Part shown: in pieces, positions 1 through 20,130 of the stretch
Numbering within the stretch: position 1 is the first letter of the stretch
How the letters are laid out: each line of letters opens with the position of its first letter
NCBI GenBank assembly: GCA_910589415.1
Contig: OU342638.1
Coordinates: forward strand, 34,693,579 to 34,757,578
Direction: 5' to 3'
DNA from: Malachius bipustulatus
Taxonomy: Eukaryota > Arthropoda > Insecta > Coleoptera > Melyridae
DNA length: 64,000 nt
Notes under the pieces: generated by a model
The model's database searches: none
What the model was told of the DNA's origin: nothing
Seen by the model: only the letters and a program-made list of their open reading frames with translations
Translations under genes and position numbers: made by a program

Positions 1-44
1 AATTGAACATACGTTTGATTACATTACCTTCATTTCTATTTCAG

Positions 45-3000
45 CAGCGCTTTCCGGCCGTCGTCGGTAATTCTTCCCGGGAGGTGATGTGCAACATGGA
101 CCAGGGTACTATCCCAGCCCCCCCGGTCCTCCCAGCGGGGCCTCTCTACCCCCCCGGTGGGCACATCAAACCTCCCCCACTACCGCCTCCAATGATGGGC
201 AGAGGTGGGGACAAACAATTCGATCTTCCCAAAACGACCCGGGGAGGTAGCGTGCGGTCTAGGGGGAGTCAGACTGGGGGGTTCAGACTTATGGATAACC
301 AGGACGAGACAGGTAACCTCTTACACTTTTTTATAGGGATTCTTCTAAATTATCTTCTAATTTCAGGCTCAGTTTATTCGGTATACAAGCAAAAGATCGA
401 CTCCCTCTTCCAGTCTCCCACCAATCAGGTGGAAGCGGTGATCGAGCGGATGTTCAGCGACGTGGCCTCGACCCAGTCTTCCGCGATCCCGCGTCCCTCT
501 TACCCCTCGCATTCCTTTTCCGTGGATTACCTTGGCAGCGTCGCCTTGGTCGAGAAGGTGACCAGTCTGGCCGGGCTGCAGGGGCCGTTAAGGGAGCTCT
601 ACATGGCTTACAGGAAGAGGGGAGGCGCGAGGGAGGAGTGCAGGGGAAAGTTGGAGATCTGCGGCGAGGGACTGAGAGTGGTCAGGGCGGGTGAGATTGC
701 TGATGGTAATCAAATCAACCCCTTTCCGACCATTGCTGTCTGGTCGGCGGTGAAGTTTGTGGTCCAGGGGTCCCATTCCAGGCCAACTAGTTGCGCGTTT
801 CTGCCTCTGATAACGGATCCTGACAGTATGGATAAGAAGGGGTTGTTCACGCCGTTGTCTGACAAGGAAAGGCGGTATCTATCCTCCGGGAACGGTTCAC
901 ATTCACCCTTGTTTACTGTCGTCATGAGGCGGAAAGGGGTGAATCGACAATTACAGTGCCATGGGTAAGACTTGCTTTATTGTATTCCCCTCCCAAATCC
1001 ATCTAATCTTTCATTTAGTTTTGTATGTCAAACATCAGAAGACGCTATAGTGATAGCGGCGACCTTGTATAAGTCTTTGATGTACCACATGAAGTCCAAA
1101 GAGAAACGACTTAAGAATCGCAACGGAGTCACTTGTATGTCTGTCGCCTCCAGTAGCTATAACGAGATATCCGGAATGTCTGGATCTGGACCGTCGAGAC
1201 CTCCGAGAAAAAAACGAAGCACTTCGTCATCCGTCATCAGTGAAACAGATATACTCGATATGGTAAATAATAACCAACCCACCAGTTTCCATCATTACTT
1301 ACGTGTTACGTGATTAATTTTCAGGTGTCAGACACTCAACCCTTACTTTCTCCAAGTAAAAAACCTCCAAAGAAGAGTATCAAATCGAGACGCGCTCCTA
1401 AAGCTCCCCCGCCCCCACCACCGCTCCCCAAACCCTCCACATCGAAACACCAGAACGATCTAGACGCCATCTTACCTTACGTGGAACCGGTCGAGATCTG
1501 CAAGAAAGAAAACGGTCAAGAGGCAGTCCAGGAAAAGCCGGAAGAAGTCGTGGAAGAATTCAAAGAAATCAAACCGAAGAAGATCAGCACGCTGATCACC
1601 AAAGAACAGAAACAGATAGCAGCGGAAATCAAGCAAGTGATGAGTGCTGGAACGGGGCGACCATTGAGAAGGGTGCAGAGCGTGAGGACGGGAGATGAAG
1701 ATGAGGGTGGAGTCAGGAAAGGGGATAGCGGCGGGGATATCTTAACCAAGGTCACCATTCCAAGATCGGGTAGTTTCCTCAACACCGGTGGACTCACCAG
1801 ATATAAATCAAAAATTTGCAGGTGAGTCCCCACCCTATCCTAGTAGTAATTCTTTGTATAATACTTAATTGTTTTTCCAGGAAAAATGGTCAAGCTACAG
1901 GTGGTTCTCCGTTAGGATTCACGGAGCTGTTCAACGAATTTCGTCTCCAGGAAGGCCTGAATTCCTTCGACGAGATCCTAGGCGCTATCATCGATCCGGA
2001 AGGGATGTCTTTCAACGATCTAAAGCCGATCTACAAAGAATTCCTCCTGAAACTGGCGGTGACTCTGACTAAAGACGAGTTATATCAAAGATCCAAAGCG
2101 ATCATGAGAAGACAACGGAAGAAACTGATGAAGAAAAACAACTCACACAAATCGCACGCTCACATGTCGATCGGGAACAAATTCAAGAGACTGAAGCACG
2201 TTTTCCAGAAAAGCCTCAAGATGAAGCTGAGCAAAAAGGTCAACCTGAAGGAAAAAAACTCCCAGGATCTTAAGAAACCGAAAATCGAGAGTTCTATTTC
2301 GAGTTCTTCATACGACACGCGGCATTTCGTCCCGATCGAAGTGCCCTCGTCGAAGAAACCCAGCTCGAGGAGGAAATCTAATAACGACCCCCGCCATTCC
2401 ACCTCGGAAGAAAGCGATTTTTTCTCTGTGAAGCGTTCGAGGAAGAATCAGAACCAGAACCTCCCGATGAATCAAAACCGCAATTCTTCGTCCGGCTACG
2501 TTTCATGCTCCGAGTGCTCGTACGACAGCGAGTCTTGCACCTGCGTCTCCGCCGATAAGTGTTACTGCTCCCTGGGGAACAAGAACGTCCCGAAGAGTCC
2601 AGGCCGACCGAAGACGCATTCCGCCAACTGCAGGCTGAACCCGTGCAGGCTCAACGAGAAGTGCTACTGTTCTATAGAAAACTCGCTGAGTTTCTGCGAG
2701 TGCGATACAGACAGCTGCGCGGAGAGCAACAAGTGCTACTGCCAGATGTCGCTGAAGAATCAGAACGCGAAAAAGAAGAACTTCCCCAAAGATTTGATCA
2801 CCGGATCGACCAAGCACAAGGCGTGCCAGAAAGCCAACATCAAGACCACGAGGAGTTTGGAGTACATGCAGAATCCCAGTGAAAGGTATTTCGTCAAGTT
2901 GAAGGGGAAGAGCAAGGATGTTGAATACAGGAGAGGGCCTTTCTTCTCTCAAGGGCGTGAAGATGGTAGAAGAAGGGAATACGGTATGGATTATGAACTC

Positions 3001-4589
3001 TTCAGTATCGTGGACGATTTGGAAGGTCTCAGCGATAAATTCTCGAGATCTCTCAACGAGTCCAGAGGAGTGGATCTCCACAGATCTGTCAAGAGTTACT
3101 CTTCCTACAGGAGCGGATCTAAAGGTGAGTGAATATTATCCGTATAAATTTTCGTCTGTATTGAATTATATTAATACGGTTTGGATATATCTTTCCACTT
3201 CTCCTTGACCTCAAAAATAACCCGCCGCCCACTAGATTACTTCCATATTCCCGGTAAACAGGGCATCTAATGTTTCCACAGCCTCTTGTTACCCCACACA
3301 ATGAAGAAGCATGCGGTGTTGCTAAATCTAATTTTTCCGCTTATAAACTTCTTCCAAAATTTCCTCTAATTGCACGATTGTATTGTTATGCATCATTTAC
3401 CACAGCTCTAGCTTTCAATTCTTGTAAATATCTTCGTTAAAGTGATAGGATGAAGGGTCCAAATGAGACTTCACGGAATTGTGGAAAATTTCCGCGCAAC
3501 CGGCAACGTCGCATTTACAGGTTTGTTACGCTTTGAGATGGAAAACAATCGCCGCTCGACGCTCTCCAGCGGAGTTATATTATCGCGGAAAACAAGGGAC
3601 GAGACCAGCGGCGGCGCGAAAATTCCTAATTCATCAATTTTCCTGCCATCAGGGAAAAATTATTTCCCGTTCGTTGGTACTTATGACTTTTCCGTCAACT
3701 CGTGCAACGATCATCTTACCGAGCGCGAGAATAGAATGCCGCACGATCCGACAATAATTATTACAAGAGCGGCTCGCAATGAGAATTAACGACCGACGCC
3801 GCTGTCAGCAATCTCCGCAGCCGTCTAGACAAGGGCGCCCGATCGTTGCAGCAGGTTCCATTGCCTACTAATATCACCATCACCAGCACCAGTAAATCAA
3901 CTTCCAACCTACATCCTGTCCTGAATCGTCGTGCACGTAGAGCCTTTGAAATTGGCACAAAATGTATTTTGTTAGATATGCGGGTGTATGTATGTAGGTA
4001 CATCAGATACAAGCAAGATAATTCTGAACACTTTAGCTCGCTTTCATTATACAGGGTGATGGGACACAAAATTTGGTCTGTAATAAGGTTTAACAAAAAG
4101 GTTTTGGTGATTTTTTGCAAAGTAGACAATTTCATCCCTCCGACGTTACCAACAGGTAAAACGATCAAATCGACGGCCATCACGTCAGGAGCTTGCACGG
4201 AAGCCCTGTCAGTGAAGAAGACCGCCGAGATCGCCGCCCTCTTCTCCGACATCAAGCTCTCCCAAACGACGGACATCACGCACCTGGCTCCCAAGAGCAT
4301 GGTCGAATCGCTGATGAACCAGCAGAACGCCTACGACAAGCACGTCTACTACAGCAAGTCGAAGAAGACCGGCAGGGAGATGAGCAACGGGAGTCAAAGG
4401 GGGAAGTCGGGGATGTACAGCGCGAAGAACGGTCTGTACACCATTCAGTCTCAGAGCGACGACTCGCATAACAGTAGCGGGGGTAATAAGAACTGTAATG
4501 GTGGGAGTAAGAGGTGCGGGAGGGAGTATTATAACGACGTGGGGAAGATCGGGGGAACTCTGGAGAATACTTTGGGGTATTTGCCTTAG
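45..4589 (+). CDS. PTB/PID-domain adaptor-like protein, 5' end possibly incomplete
   Basis: Six exons join in phase: 45-312, 367-964, 1019-1262, 1325-1821, 1881-3124 and 4156-4589, all with GT-AG borders (donors gtaacc, gtaaga, gtaaat, gtgagt, gtgagt). From the in-frame ATG at 87 (another at 96) the product is about 1080 aa; the frame is open back to the acceptor at 44, so coding exons may lie upstream. Residues about 5-50 are Pro/Gly-rich. Residues about 120-300 form a PTB domain: it starts near SFSVDYLGSVAL and ends in the typical C-terminal helix, restored only by splicing exon 2 to exon 3 (HGFVCQTSEDA then IAATLYKSLMYHMK). A proline run (APPPPPPLPKP) lies near residue 385, a Lys-rich stretch near 650, and a Cys-rich segment with three [KE]-C-Y-C motifs at about 727-812. 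PTB domains usually dock NPxY-type tails. I do not recognise the orthologue; the domain call is firm, the role is inference. Confidence 0.85.
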
Positions 4590-5184
4590 AGGTGTTCGAT
4601 TTTATAAGGTTTGGAGATATTTTATTACGCAGCATGGGGAAGATTTGGTCGCTATGACAGACACGCTTGTCCCCGGGTAACCTCAGTGGAGGAAATTTAA
4701 ATAGCGCGTGCGTAACAAAATATCTTCACTGTTGCAATATTTATTATTTATCATTTTTAATAGATAAGAAATCGAAAAGTGTAGATATTTTGACAATGTC
4801 AGGGTGTATATTTATAATTTATGTTTTTTTTTTTTATAGAATCAGTCTGCTTTACGGTTTGGTCTCGGTTGCGTTATTTAACACGGTTTTTTAAGAAAAA
4901 TTCGATCAATTCACCCTGTATAAGAATTAAGGAACAGCAATGCGACTTTGCTATTATTTTTTAATAATTAATTTTAATATTAATTTAAGTAATTGATTAA
5001 GTGCAATATCTGTAAAGATCACAAGTGCAATCTTACGTGCAATATTTTTATTATTTTATATATTTTTTTTCAGTTCTTGCTTTGTTTGTTTCTATTATTT
5101 TTTTTTTTAATAGAGTTGCTATGTTATATTTGTGTTGTTTTATTTCACTTGTTACATTAATCCCCCTTTTTTGTTGTTGTAATA
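4590..5184. other. 3' flank of the PTB gene, AT-rich
   Basis: This stretch follows the stop codon and presumably begins with 3' UTR. I see no clear AATAAA signal. It contains T-rich runs and, at 4911-4922, TCACCCTGTATA, the exact reverse complement of 4048-4059. No coding signal is seen. Confidence 0.5.
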
Positions 5185-8100
5185 GTACTACTCCCAGACC
5201 TTCATTCTTTGGAGGTGAGGAAAACCGTACACCCTTTGAACCATCGTTTGTCGTGTCCCAAATTTTTGCCAGTCATCAAATTTAGAAGAAATTTGAATTT
5301 CTTTAAGATCTCGACAAGATTTACTCAGATCTGTAATGGATAGTTCATTTAGCTGCGTGGGAAAGATATTACATGGTCTCTGTTCCACGAATGTGACGAT
5401 TTGTCAATTTAATTTTTTAAATCGTGTCCCAAATTTTTTCTAGTGATCAGATTTTGAAGAAATTTGGGTTTCTCTAAAAGCTCGAAAGATTTTCTCAGAT
5501 CTGTAAACGATAGTTTGTTTAGATGTGCGGGAAAAAGTTTACATGCTCAGTTTTCCACGAAGGTGACTATTTGTCAATTTAATTTTTTAATTCGTGTCCC
5601 AAATTTTTTCCCGTCATCAGATTTTGAAGCAATTTGGGTTTCTCCAAGAGCTCGACCAGATTTTCTCAGATCTGTAAACGATCGTTCATTTAGCTGTGCA
5701 GGAAAAATTTGGCATGCTCTATTTTCCACGAAGGTGACGATTTGTCAATTTAATTTTTTAAATCGTGTCCCAAATTTTTTCTAGTGATCAGATTTTGAAG
5801 AAATTTGGGTTTCTCCAAGAGTTCGACCAGATTTTCTCAGATCTGTAAACGATAGTTTGTTTAGATGTGCGGGAAAAATTTTACATGCTCTGTTCTCCAC
5901 GAAGGTGACGATTTGTCAAATTAATTTTTTAAATCGTGTCCCAAATTTTTTCTAGTGACCAGATTTTGAAGAAATTTGGGTTTCTCTAAGAGCTCGACCA
6001 GATTTTCTCAGATCTGTAATCGATAGTTCATTTAGCTCTGTGGGAAAAATTTTACAAGCTCTGTTTTCCACGAAGGTGATGATTTGTCAATTTAATTTTT
6101 TAAATCGTGTCCCAAATTTTTTCCCGTCATCAGATTTTGAAGCAATTTGGGTTTCTCCAAGAGCTCGACCAGATTTTCTCAGATCTGTAAACGATCGTTC
6201 ATTTAGCTGTGCAGGAAAAATTTGGCATGCTCTATTTTCCACGAAGGTGACGATTTGTCAATTTAATTTTTTAAATCGTGTCCCAAATTTTTTCTAGTGA
6301 TCAGATTTTGAAGAAATTTGGGTTTCTCCAAGAGTTCGACCAGATTTTCTCAGATCTGTAAACGATAGTTTGTTTAGATGTGCGGGAAAAATTTTACATG
6401 CTCAGTTTTCCACGAAGGTGACGATTTGTCAAATTAATTTTTTAAATCGTGTCCCAAATTTTTTCTAGTGATCAGATTTTGAAGAAATTTGGGTTTCTCT
6501 AAGAGCTCGACCAGATTTTCTCAGATCTGTAATCGATAGTTCATTTAGCTGTGCGGGAAAAATTTTACAAGCTCTGTTTTCCACGAAGGTGATGATTTGT
6601 CAATTTAATTTTTTAAATCGTGTCCCAAATTTTTTCCCGTCATCAGATTTTGAAGCAATTTGGGTTTCTCCAAGAGCTCGACCAGATTTTCTCAGATCTG
6701 TAAACGATCGTTCATTTAGCTGTGCAGGAAAAATTTGGCATGCTCTATTTTCCACGAAGGTGACGATTTGTCAATTTAATTTTTTAAATCGTGTCCCAAA
6801 TTTTTTCTAGTGATCAGATTTTGAAGAAATTTGGGTTTCTCCAAGAGTTCGACCAGATTTTCTCAGATCTGTAAACGATAGTTTGTTTAGATGTGCGGGA
6901 AAAATTTTACATGCTCAGTTTTCCACGAAGGTGACGATTTGTCAAATTAATTTTTTAAATCGTGTCCCAAATTTTTTCTAGTGATCAGATTTTGAAGAAA
7001 TTTGGGTTTCTCTAAGAGCTCGACCGGATTTTCTCAGATCTGTAATCGATAGTTCATTTAGCTCTGTGGGAAAAATTTTACAAGCTCTGTTTTCCACGAA
7101 GGTGATGATTTGTCAATTTAATTTTTTAAATCGTGTCCCAAATTTTTTCTAGTTATCAGATTTTGAAGAAATTTGGGTTTCTCTAAAAGGTCGACAATAT
7201 TTTCTCAGATCTCTAATCGATAGTTTGTTTAGCTGTGTGGGAAAAATTTTACATGCTCTGTTTTCCAGGAAGGTGACGATTTGTCAAATTAATTTTTTAA
7301 ATCGTGTCCCAAATTTTTTCCCGTCATCAGATTTTGAAGCAATTTGGGTTTTTCCAAGAGCTCGACCAGATTTTCTCAGATCTGTAAACGATCGTTCATT
7401 TAGCTGTGCAGGAAAAATTTGGCATGCTCTATTTTCCACGAAGGTGACGATTTGTCAATTTAATTTTTTAAATCGTGTCCCAAATTTTTTCTAGTGATCA
7501 GATTTTGAAGAAATTTGGGTTTCTCCAAGAGTTCGACCAGATTTTCTCAGATCTGTAAACGATAGTTTGTTTAGATGTGCGGGAAAAATTTTACATGCTC
7601 AGTTTTCCACGAAGGTGACTATTTGTCAATTTAATTTTTTAAATCGTGTCCCAAATTTTTTCCCGTCATCAGATTTTGACGAAATTTGGGTTTCTCCAAG
7701 AGCTCGACCAGATTATCTCAGTTCTGTAATCGAAAGTTCATTTAGCTGTGCGGGAAAAATTATACATGCCCTGTTTTTAACGAAGGTGACGATTTGTCAA
7801 TTTAATTTTTTTAATCGTGTCCCAAAGTTTTTCCCGTCATCAGATTTTGAAGAAATTTGGGTTTCTCTAAAAGCTCGACCAGATTTTCTCAGATCTGTAA
7901 TCGATAGTTCATTTAGCTGTGCGGGACAAATTTGACATGCTCTATTTTCCACGAAGGTGACGATTTGTCAATTTAATTTTTTAAATCGTGTCCCAAAGTT
8001 TTTATTGTCATCAGATTTTGAAGAAATGTGTTTTTCTTTAAGAGCTCGACCAGATTTTCTCAGATCTGTAATCGATAGTTCATTTAGCTGTGCGGGAAAA

Positions 8101-10300
8101 ATTTTACATGCTCTGTTTTCCAGGAAGGTGACGATTTGTCAAATTAATTTTTTAAATCGTGTCCCAAATTTTTTCTAGTGATCAGATTTTGAAGAAATTT
8201 GTTTTTCTTTAAGAGCTCGACCAGATTTTCTCAGATCTGTAATGGATACCTTATTTAGCTCTGTGGGAAAAATTTTACAAGTTCTGTTTTCCACGAATGT
8301 AACGGTTTGTCAATTAAATTCTTTATATCGTGTCCCAAATTTTTTCTAGAGATCAGATTTTGAAGAAATTTGTTTTTCTCTAAGAACTCGACCAGATTTT
8401 CTCAGATCTGTAATCGACAGTTCATTTAGCTGTGCGGGAAAAATTTTACATGCTCTGTTTTCCACGAAGGTGACGATTTGTCAATTTAATTTTTTAAATC
8501 GTGTCCCAAATTTTTTCTAGTGATCAGATTTTGAAGAAATTTGTTTTTCTTTAAGAGCTCGACCAGATTTTCTCAGATCTGTAATCGATAGTTAATTTAG
8601 CTGTGCGGGAAAAATTTTACATCCTCTGTTTTCCAGAAAGGTGACGATTTGTCAATTTAATTTTTTAAATCGTGTCCCAAAGTTTTTATTGTCATCAGAT
8701 TTTGAAGAAATTTGTTTTTCTTTAAGAGCTCGACCAGATTTTCTCAGATCTGTAATCGATAGTTCATTTAGCTGTGCGGGAAAAATTTTACATGCTCTGT
8801 TTTCCAGGAAGGTGACGATTTGTCAAATTAATTTTTTAAATCGTGTCCCAAATTATTTCTCGTCATCAGATTTTGAAGAAATTTGTTTTTCTTTAAGAGC
8901 TCGACCAGATTTTCTCAGATCTATAATCGATAGTTCATTTAGCTGTGCGGGAAAATTTTTACATGCTCAGTTTTCCACGAAGGTGACTATTGGTCAATTT
9001 AATTTTTTAAATCGTGTCCCAAATTTTTTCTAGTGATCAGATTTTGAAGAAATTTGGGTTTCTCCAAGAGCTCGACCAGATTATCTCAGTTCTGTAATCG
9101 ATAGTTCATTTACCTGTGCAGGAAAAAGTTTACATGCTCAGTTTTCCACGAAGGTGACGTTTTCTAAATAAAATTTTTTAAATCGTGTCCCAAATTTTTT
9201 CTAGTTATCAGATTTTGAAGAAATTTGGGTTTCTCTAAAAGGTCGACAATATTTTCTCAGATCTCTAATCGATAGTTTGTTTAGCTGTGTGGGAAAAATT
9301 TTACATGCTCTGTTTTCCAGGAAGGTGACGATTTGTCAAATTAATTTTTTAAATCGTGTTCCGAATTTTTTCTCGTCATCAGATTTTGAAGAAATTTGTT
9401 TTTCTTTAAGAGCTCGACCAGATTTTCTCAGATCTATAATCCATAGTCCATTTAGCTGTGCGGTAAAAATTGTACATGCTCTGTTTTCCACGAAGGTGAC
9501 GATTTGTCAATTTAATTTTTTAAATCGTGTCCCAAAGTTTTTCTCGTCATCAGATTTTGAAGAAATTTGTTTTTCTTTAAGAGCTCGACCAGATTTTCTC
9601 AGATCTGTAATCGATAGTTCATTTAGCTGTGCGGGAAAAATTTTACATGCTCTGTTTTCCAGGAAGATGACGATTTGTCAAATTAATTTTTTAAATCGTG
9701 TCCCAAAGTTTTTCTCGTCATCAGATTTTGAAGAAATTTGTTTTTCTTTAAGAGCTCGACCAGATTTTCTCAGATCTGTAATCGATAGTTCATTTAGCTG
9801 TGCGGGAAAAATTTTACATGCTCTGTTTTCCAGGAAGATGACGATTTGTCAAATTAATTTTTTAAATCGTGTCCCAAATTATTTCTCGTCATCAGATTTT
9901 GAAGAAATTTGTTTTTCTTTAAGAGCTCGACCAGATTTTCTCAGATCTGTAATCGATAGTTCATTTAGCTGTGCGGGAAAAATTTTACATGCTCAGTTTT
10001 CCAGGAAGGTGACGATTTGTCAATTTAATTTTTTAAATCGTGTCCCAAATTATTTCTCGTCATCAGATTTTGAAGAAATTTGTTTTTCTTTAAGAGCTCG
10101 ACCAGATTTTCTCAGATCTGTAATCGATAGTTCATTTAGCTGTGCGGGAAAAATTTTACATGCTCTGTTTTCCAGGAAGATGACGATTTGTCAAATTAAT
10201 TTTTTAAATCGTGTCCCAAATTTTTTCTCGTCATCATATTTAGAAGAGATCTGGGTTTCTTTAAAAAGGCTCAACCATATATTTCTAGAAGTGGAAAAAC
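5185..10300. repeat. 171-bp satellite array, about 30 copies
   Basis: A landmark string (cgtgtcccaaa) recurs at 5252, 5423, 5593, 5764, 5935, 6106 and 6277, giving a 171-bp period that continues to about 10250. The first copy and the last one (from about 10210) are diverged. Between 5593 and about 7660 three monomer types alternate as a 513-bp trimer, with one four-monomer step; from about 8000 to 10250 the copies are of a more uniform type. As 171 is 57 codons, one frame stays open over several copies, producing spurious ORFs up to 388 codons. It lies between the PTB gene and rabphilin. Confidence 0.95.
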
Positions 10301-11635
10301 ATACACCTACATCATTGCATAAAATAAATACGATGAAATACAAAAAGGCACTGGTCAACATGTTTTCCCAGCGTGCTCATTTTAATCGAACTGTATCGAA
10401 ACCAATCAGTTTGATTACCAGTGCGGTCAAATTAATTTATTAATGCGATCACATAATGTCACAAAAACGACCCGAGCAGAACAAAAACAAACTATCATTT
10501 ATTCATCATGAAACAATAATAATAATTGTTATTGATCAGGGGGTATCAATCAAAATGCAAGACAAAAATTTTATCGAGTCAAAAAAATTCAATAACGCAA
10601 AATTTCATTATCAAGGTCGTCTTGCCCTATTTTGACAGCTCATAACGAAACAGCTGAACATAATAAGCGCCAGCTATCCAGAACGCCTTTATTCAAACAA
10701 CAACAATCTGAAACATTGTTGCCAGGTTTCACAATTTCTCCCCACCTTTCTTGCTCTGTCTTTTATCGCTAATGGAACTAAAGTTAAGAATTATTTTTGT
10801 CAGGGATAGTGGCTTCATCAGGATGGTGTACCTTTTTATTTGATAGTAATCCTGCCTCGTTCCCATTTTTATATATCCCGAGCTCTGATACTGATACACT
10901 CATTCGGTCATTCCCTCATTGATGGTATCTTGAAGCGTAGTCCCGGTCGGTAATTCCCCTAACTCTCTAGAGCTAGAACATGAGTTGATATATCGAACAT
11001 GTCATTCGCATTTACGACGACACGCACATATAAATAATTAATATTCATATCAATATCAATAGAAGAGTGCAAGTAGAACATAACGCGATACACGGCAGCT
11101 TGGATCCGGCAACGCGGCGCAAGGTAATTACCGGATGCAAGTGTACATGATATCGATCGTATGACGTCGCGACGCTCAACAGGCGGGCTCAACAGGCGTC
11201 AGTGCTTCCAGATAACCGCCAAGGCTCGCATCTCCCAGAAGGGATATAGAGTCGTATCGTCCCGGTGAAAGTGACAACGCTGTAATAAAGGGATGATCCG
11301 GGGCAGCATAAGGTAGACACGTGCCAGCAGGGGTGAAATATTATTATTGTGAGTTAATTTTTTTGTTGTAATCTGCATTAAAAAAAATTCTTCAGATTTT
11401 AGTGTCAGTGTCAGCTTCCTAATTTTGGTGCGTAGGTATTCAAGGGGGCGGAGGTTAATAATAATAATATCGATAACCTGATATAAAATTTCAATAAAAT
11501 ATTAAAATTTATTCGGCAGGTGGCATATGTTTCGAGGTATAGCGGAAACCTCATCATCATGACATGATACGAATTCGTTGTTTGCTAATTTTATATTTTC
11601 TTTCAAGCAGGGATTAGGAAAAAGGAAGGACGAGA
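10300..11635. other. Spacer upstream of the rabphilin start codon
   Basis: No protein gene is recognised here. The segment 11580-11635 ends in an acceptor-like ctttcaagcag at 11610, just before the exon that carries the rabphilin ATG, so at least one 5' UTR exon should lie upstream, perhaps within the more GC-balanced 10860-11340, but I cannot place it. An ATA/TAA-rich run is present at 11455-11470. Confidence 0.45.
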
Positions 11636-19707
<8,072 letters not shown>

Positions 19708-20130
19708 GCGTGATGGAAGAGGGATGAGAAGGGCGGGGGAGGAGGTGGGATGTTAGTTTTTGTTTTTATTTTGTCGATTATTTTGAAGCAGGTATGTTGA
19801 TGATTTCAGTAACGATCGAGACTTGTTTGTTTGAAAGAAAAATGGTTCAACCATTTGATGAATGGTTGGAAATCGTAACAGTTAACAATCGTAGTTATTT
19901 ATAAATGGTTGTAGTCTTGTAATTTATATTTGCATCTTTAAGACAGTTTGAAATAGTTTTTAAGATGGTAAAATGAGCTTTGAGTGGTTGTGATTTTTTT
20001 GAATAATGAAATCGTTACCAGTTTGTTATAGAAAGATTGAAAAGAATTACTTTTCAACGACCATTGATGTAAATCACGGTTATTAACTATTGTAAACGTC
20101 CCTTTGCGATTTTTTTAATAACGTACAGTC
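19708..20130 (+). other. Rabphilin 3' flank / probable 3' UTR
   Basis: This follows the rabphilin stop codon and contains G-rich then T-rich sequence without an ORF. No unambiguous AATAAA is visible before the satellite array begins, so the transcript end is not placed. Confidence 0.4.

Noticed and set aside
5185..10300. CRISPR-like array
   Set aside because: Units are 171-bp full tandem repeats without alternating spacers, in a eukaryotic gene context.
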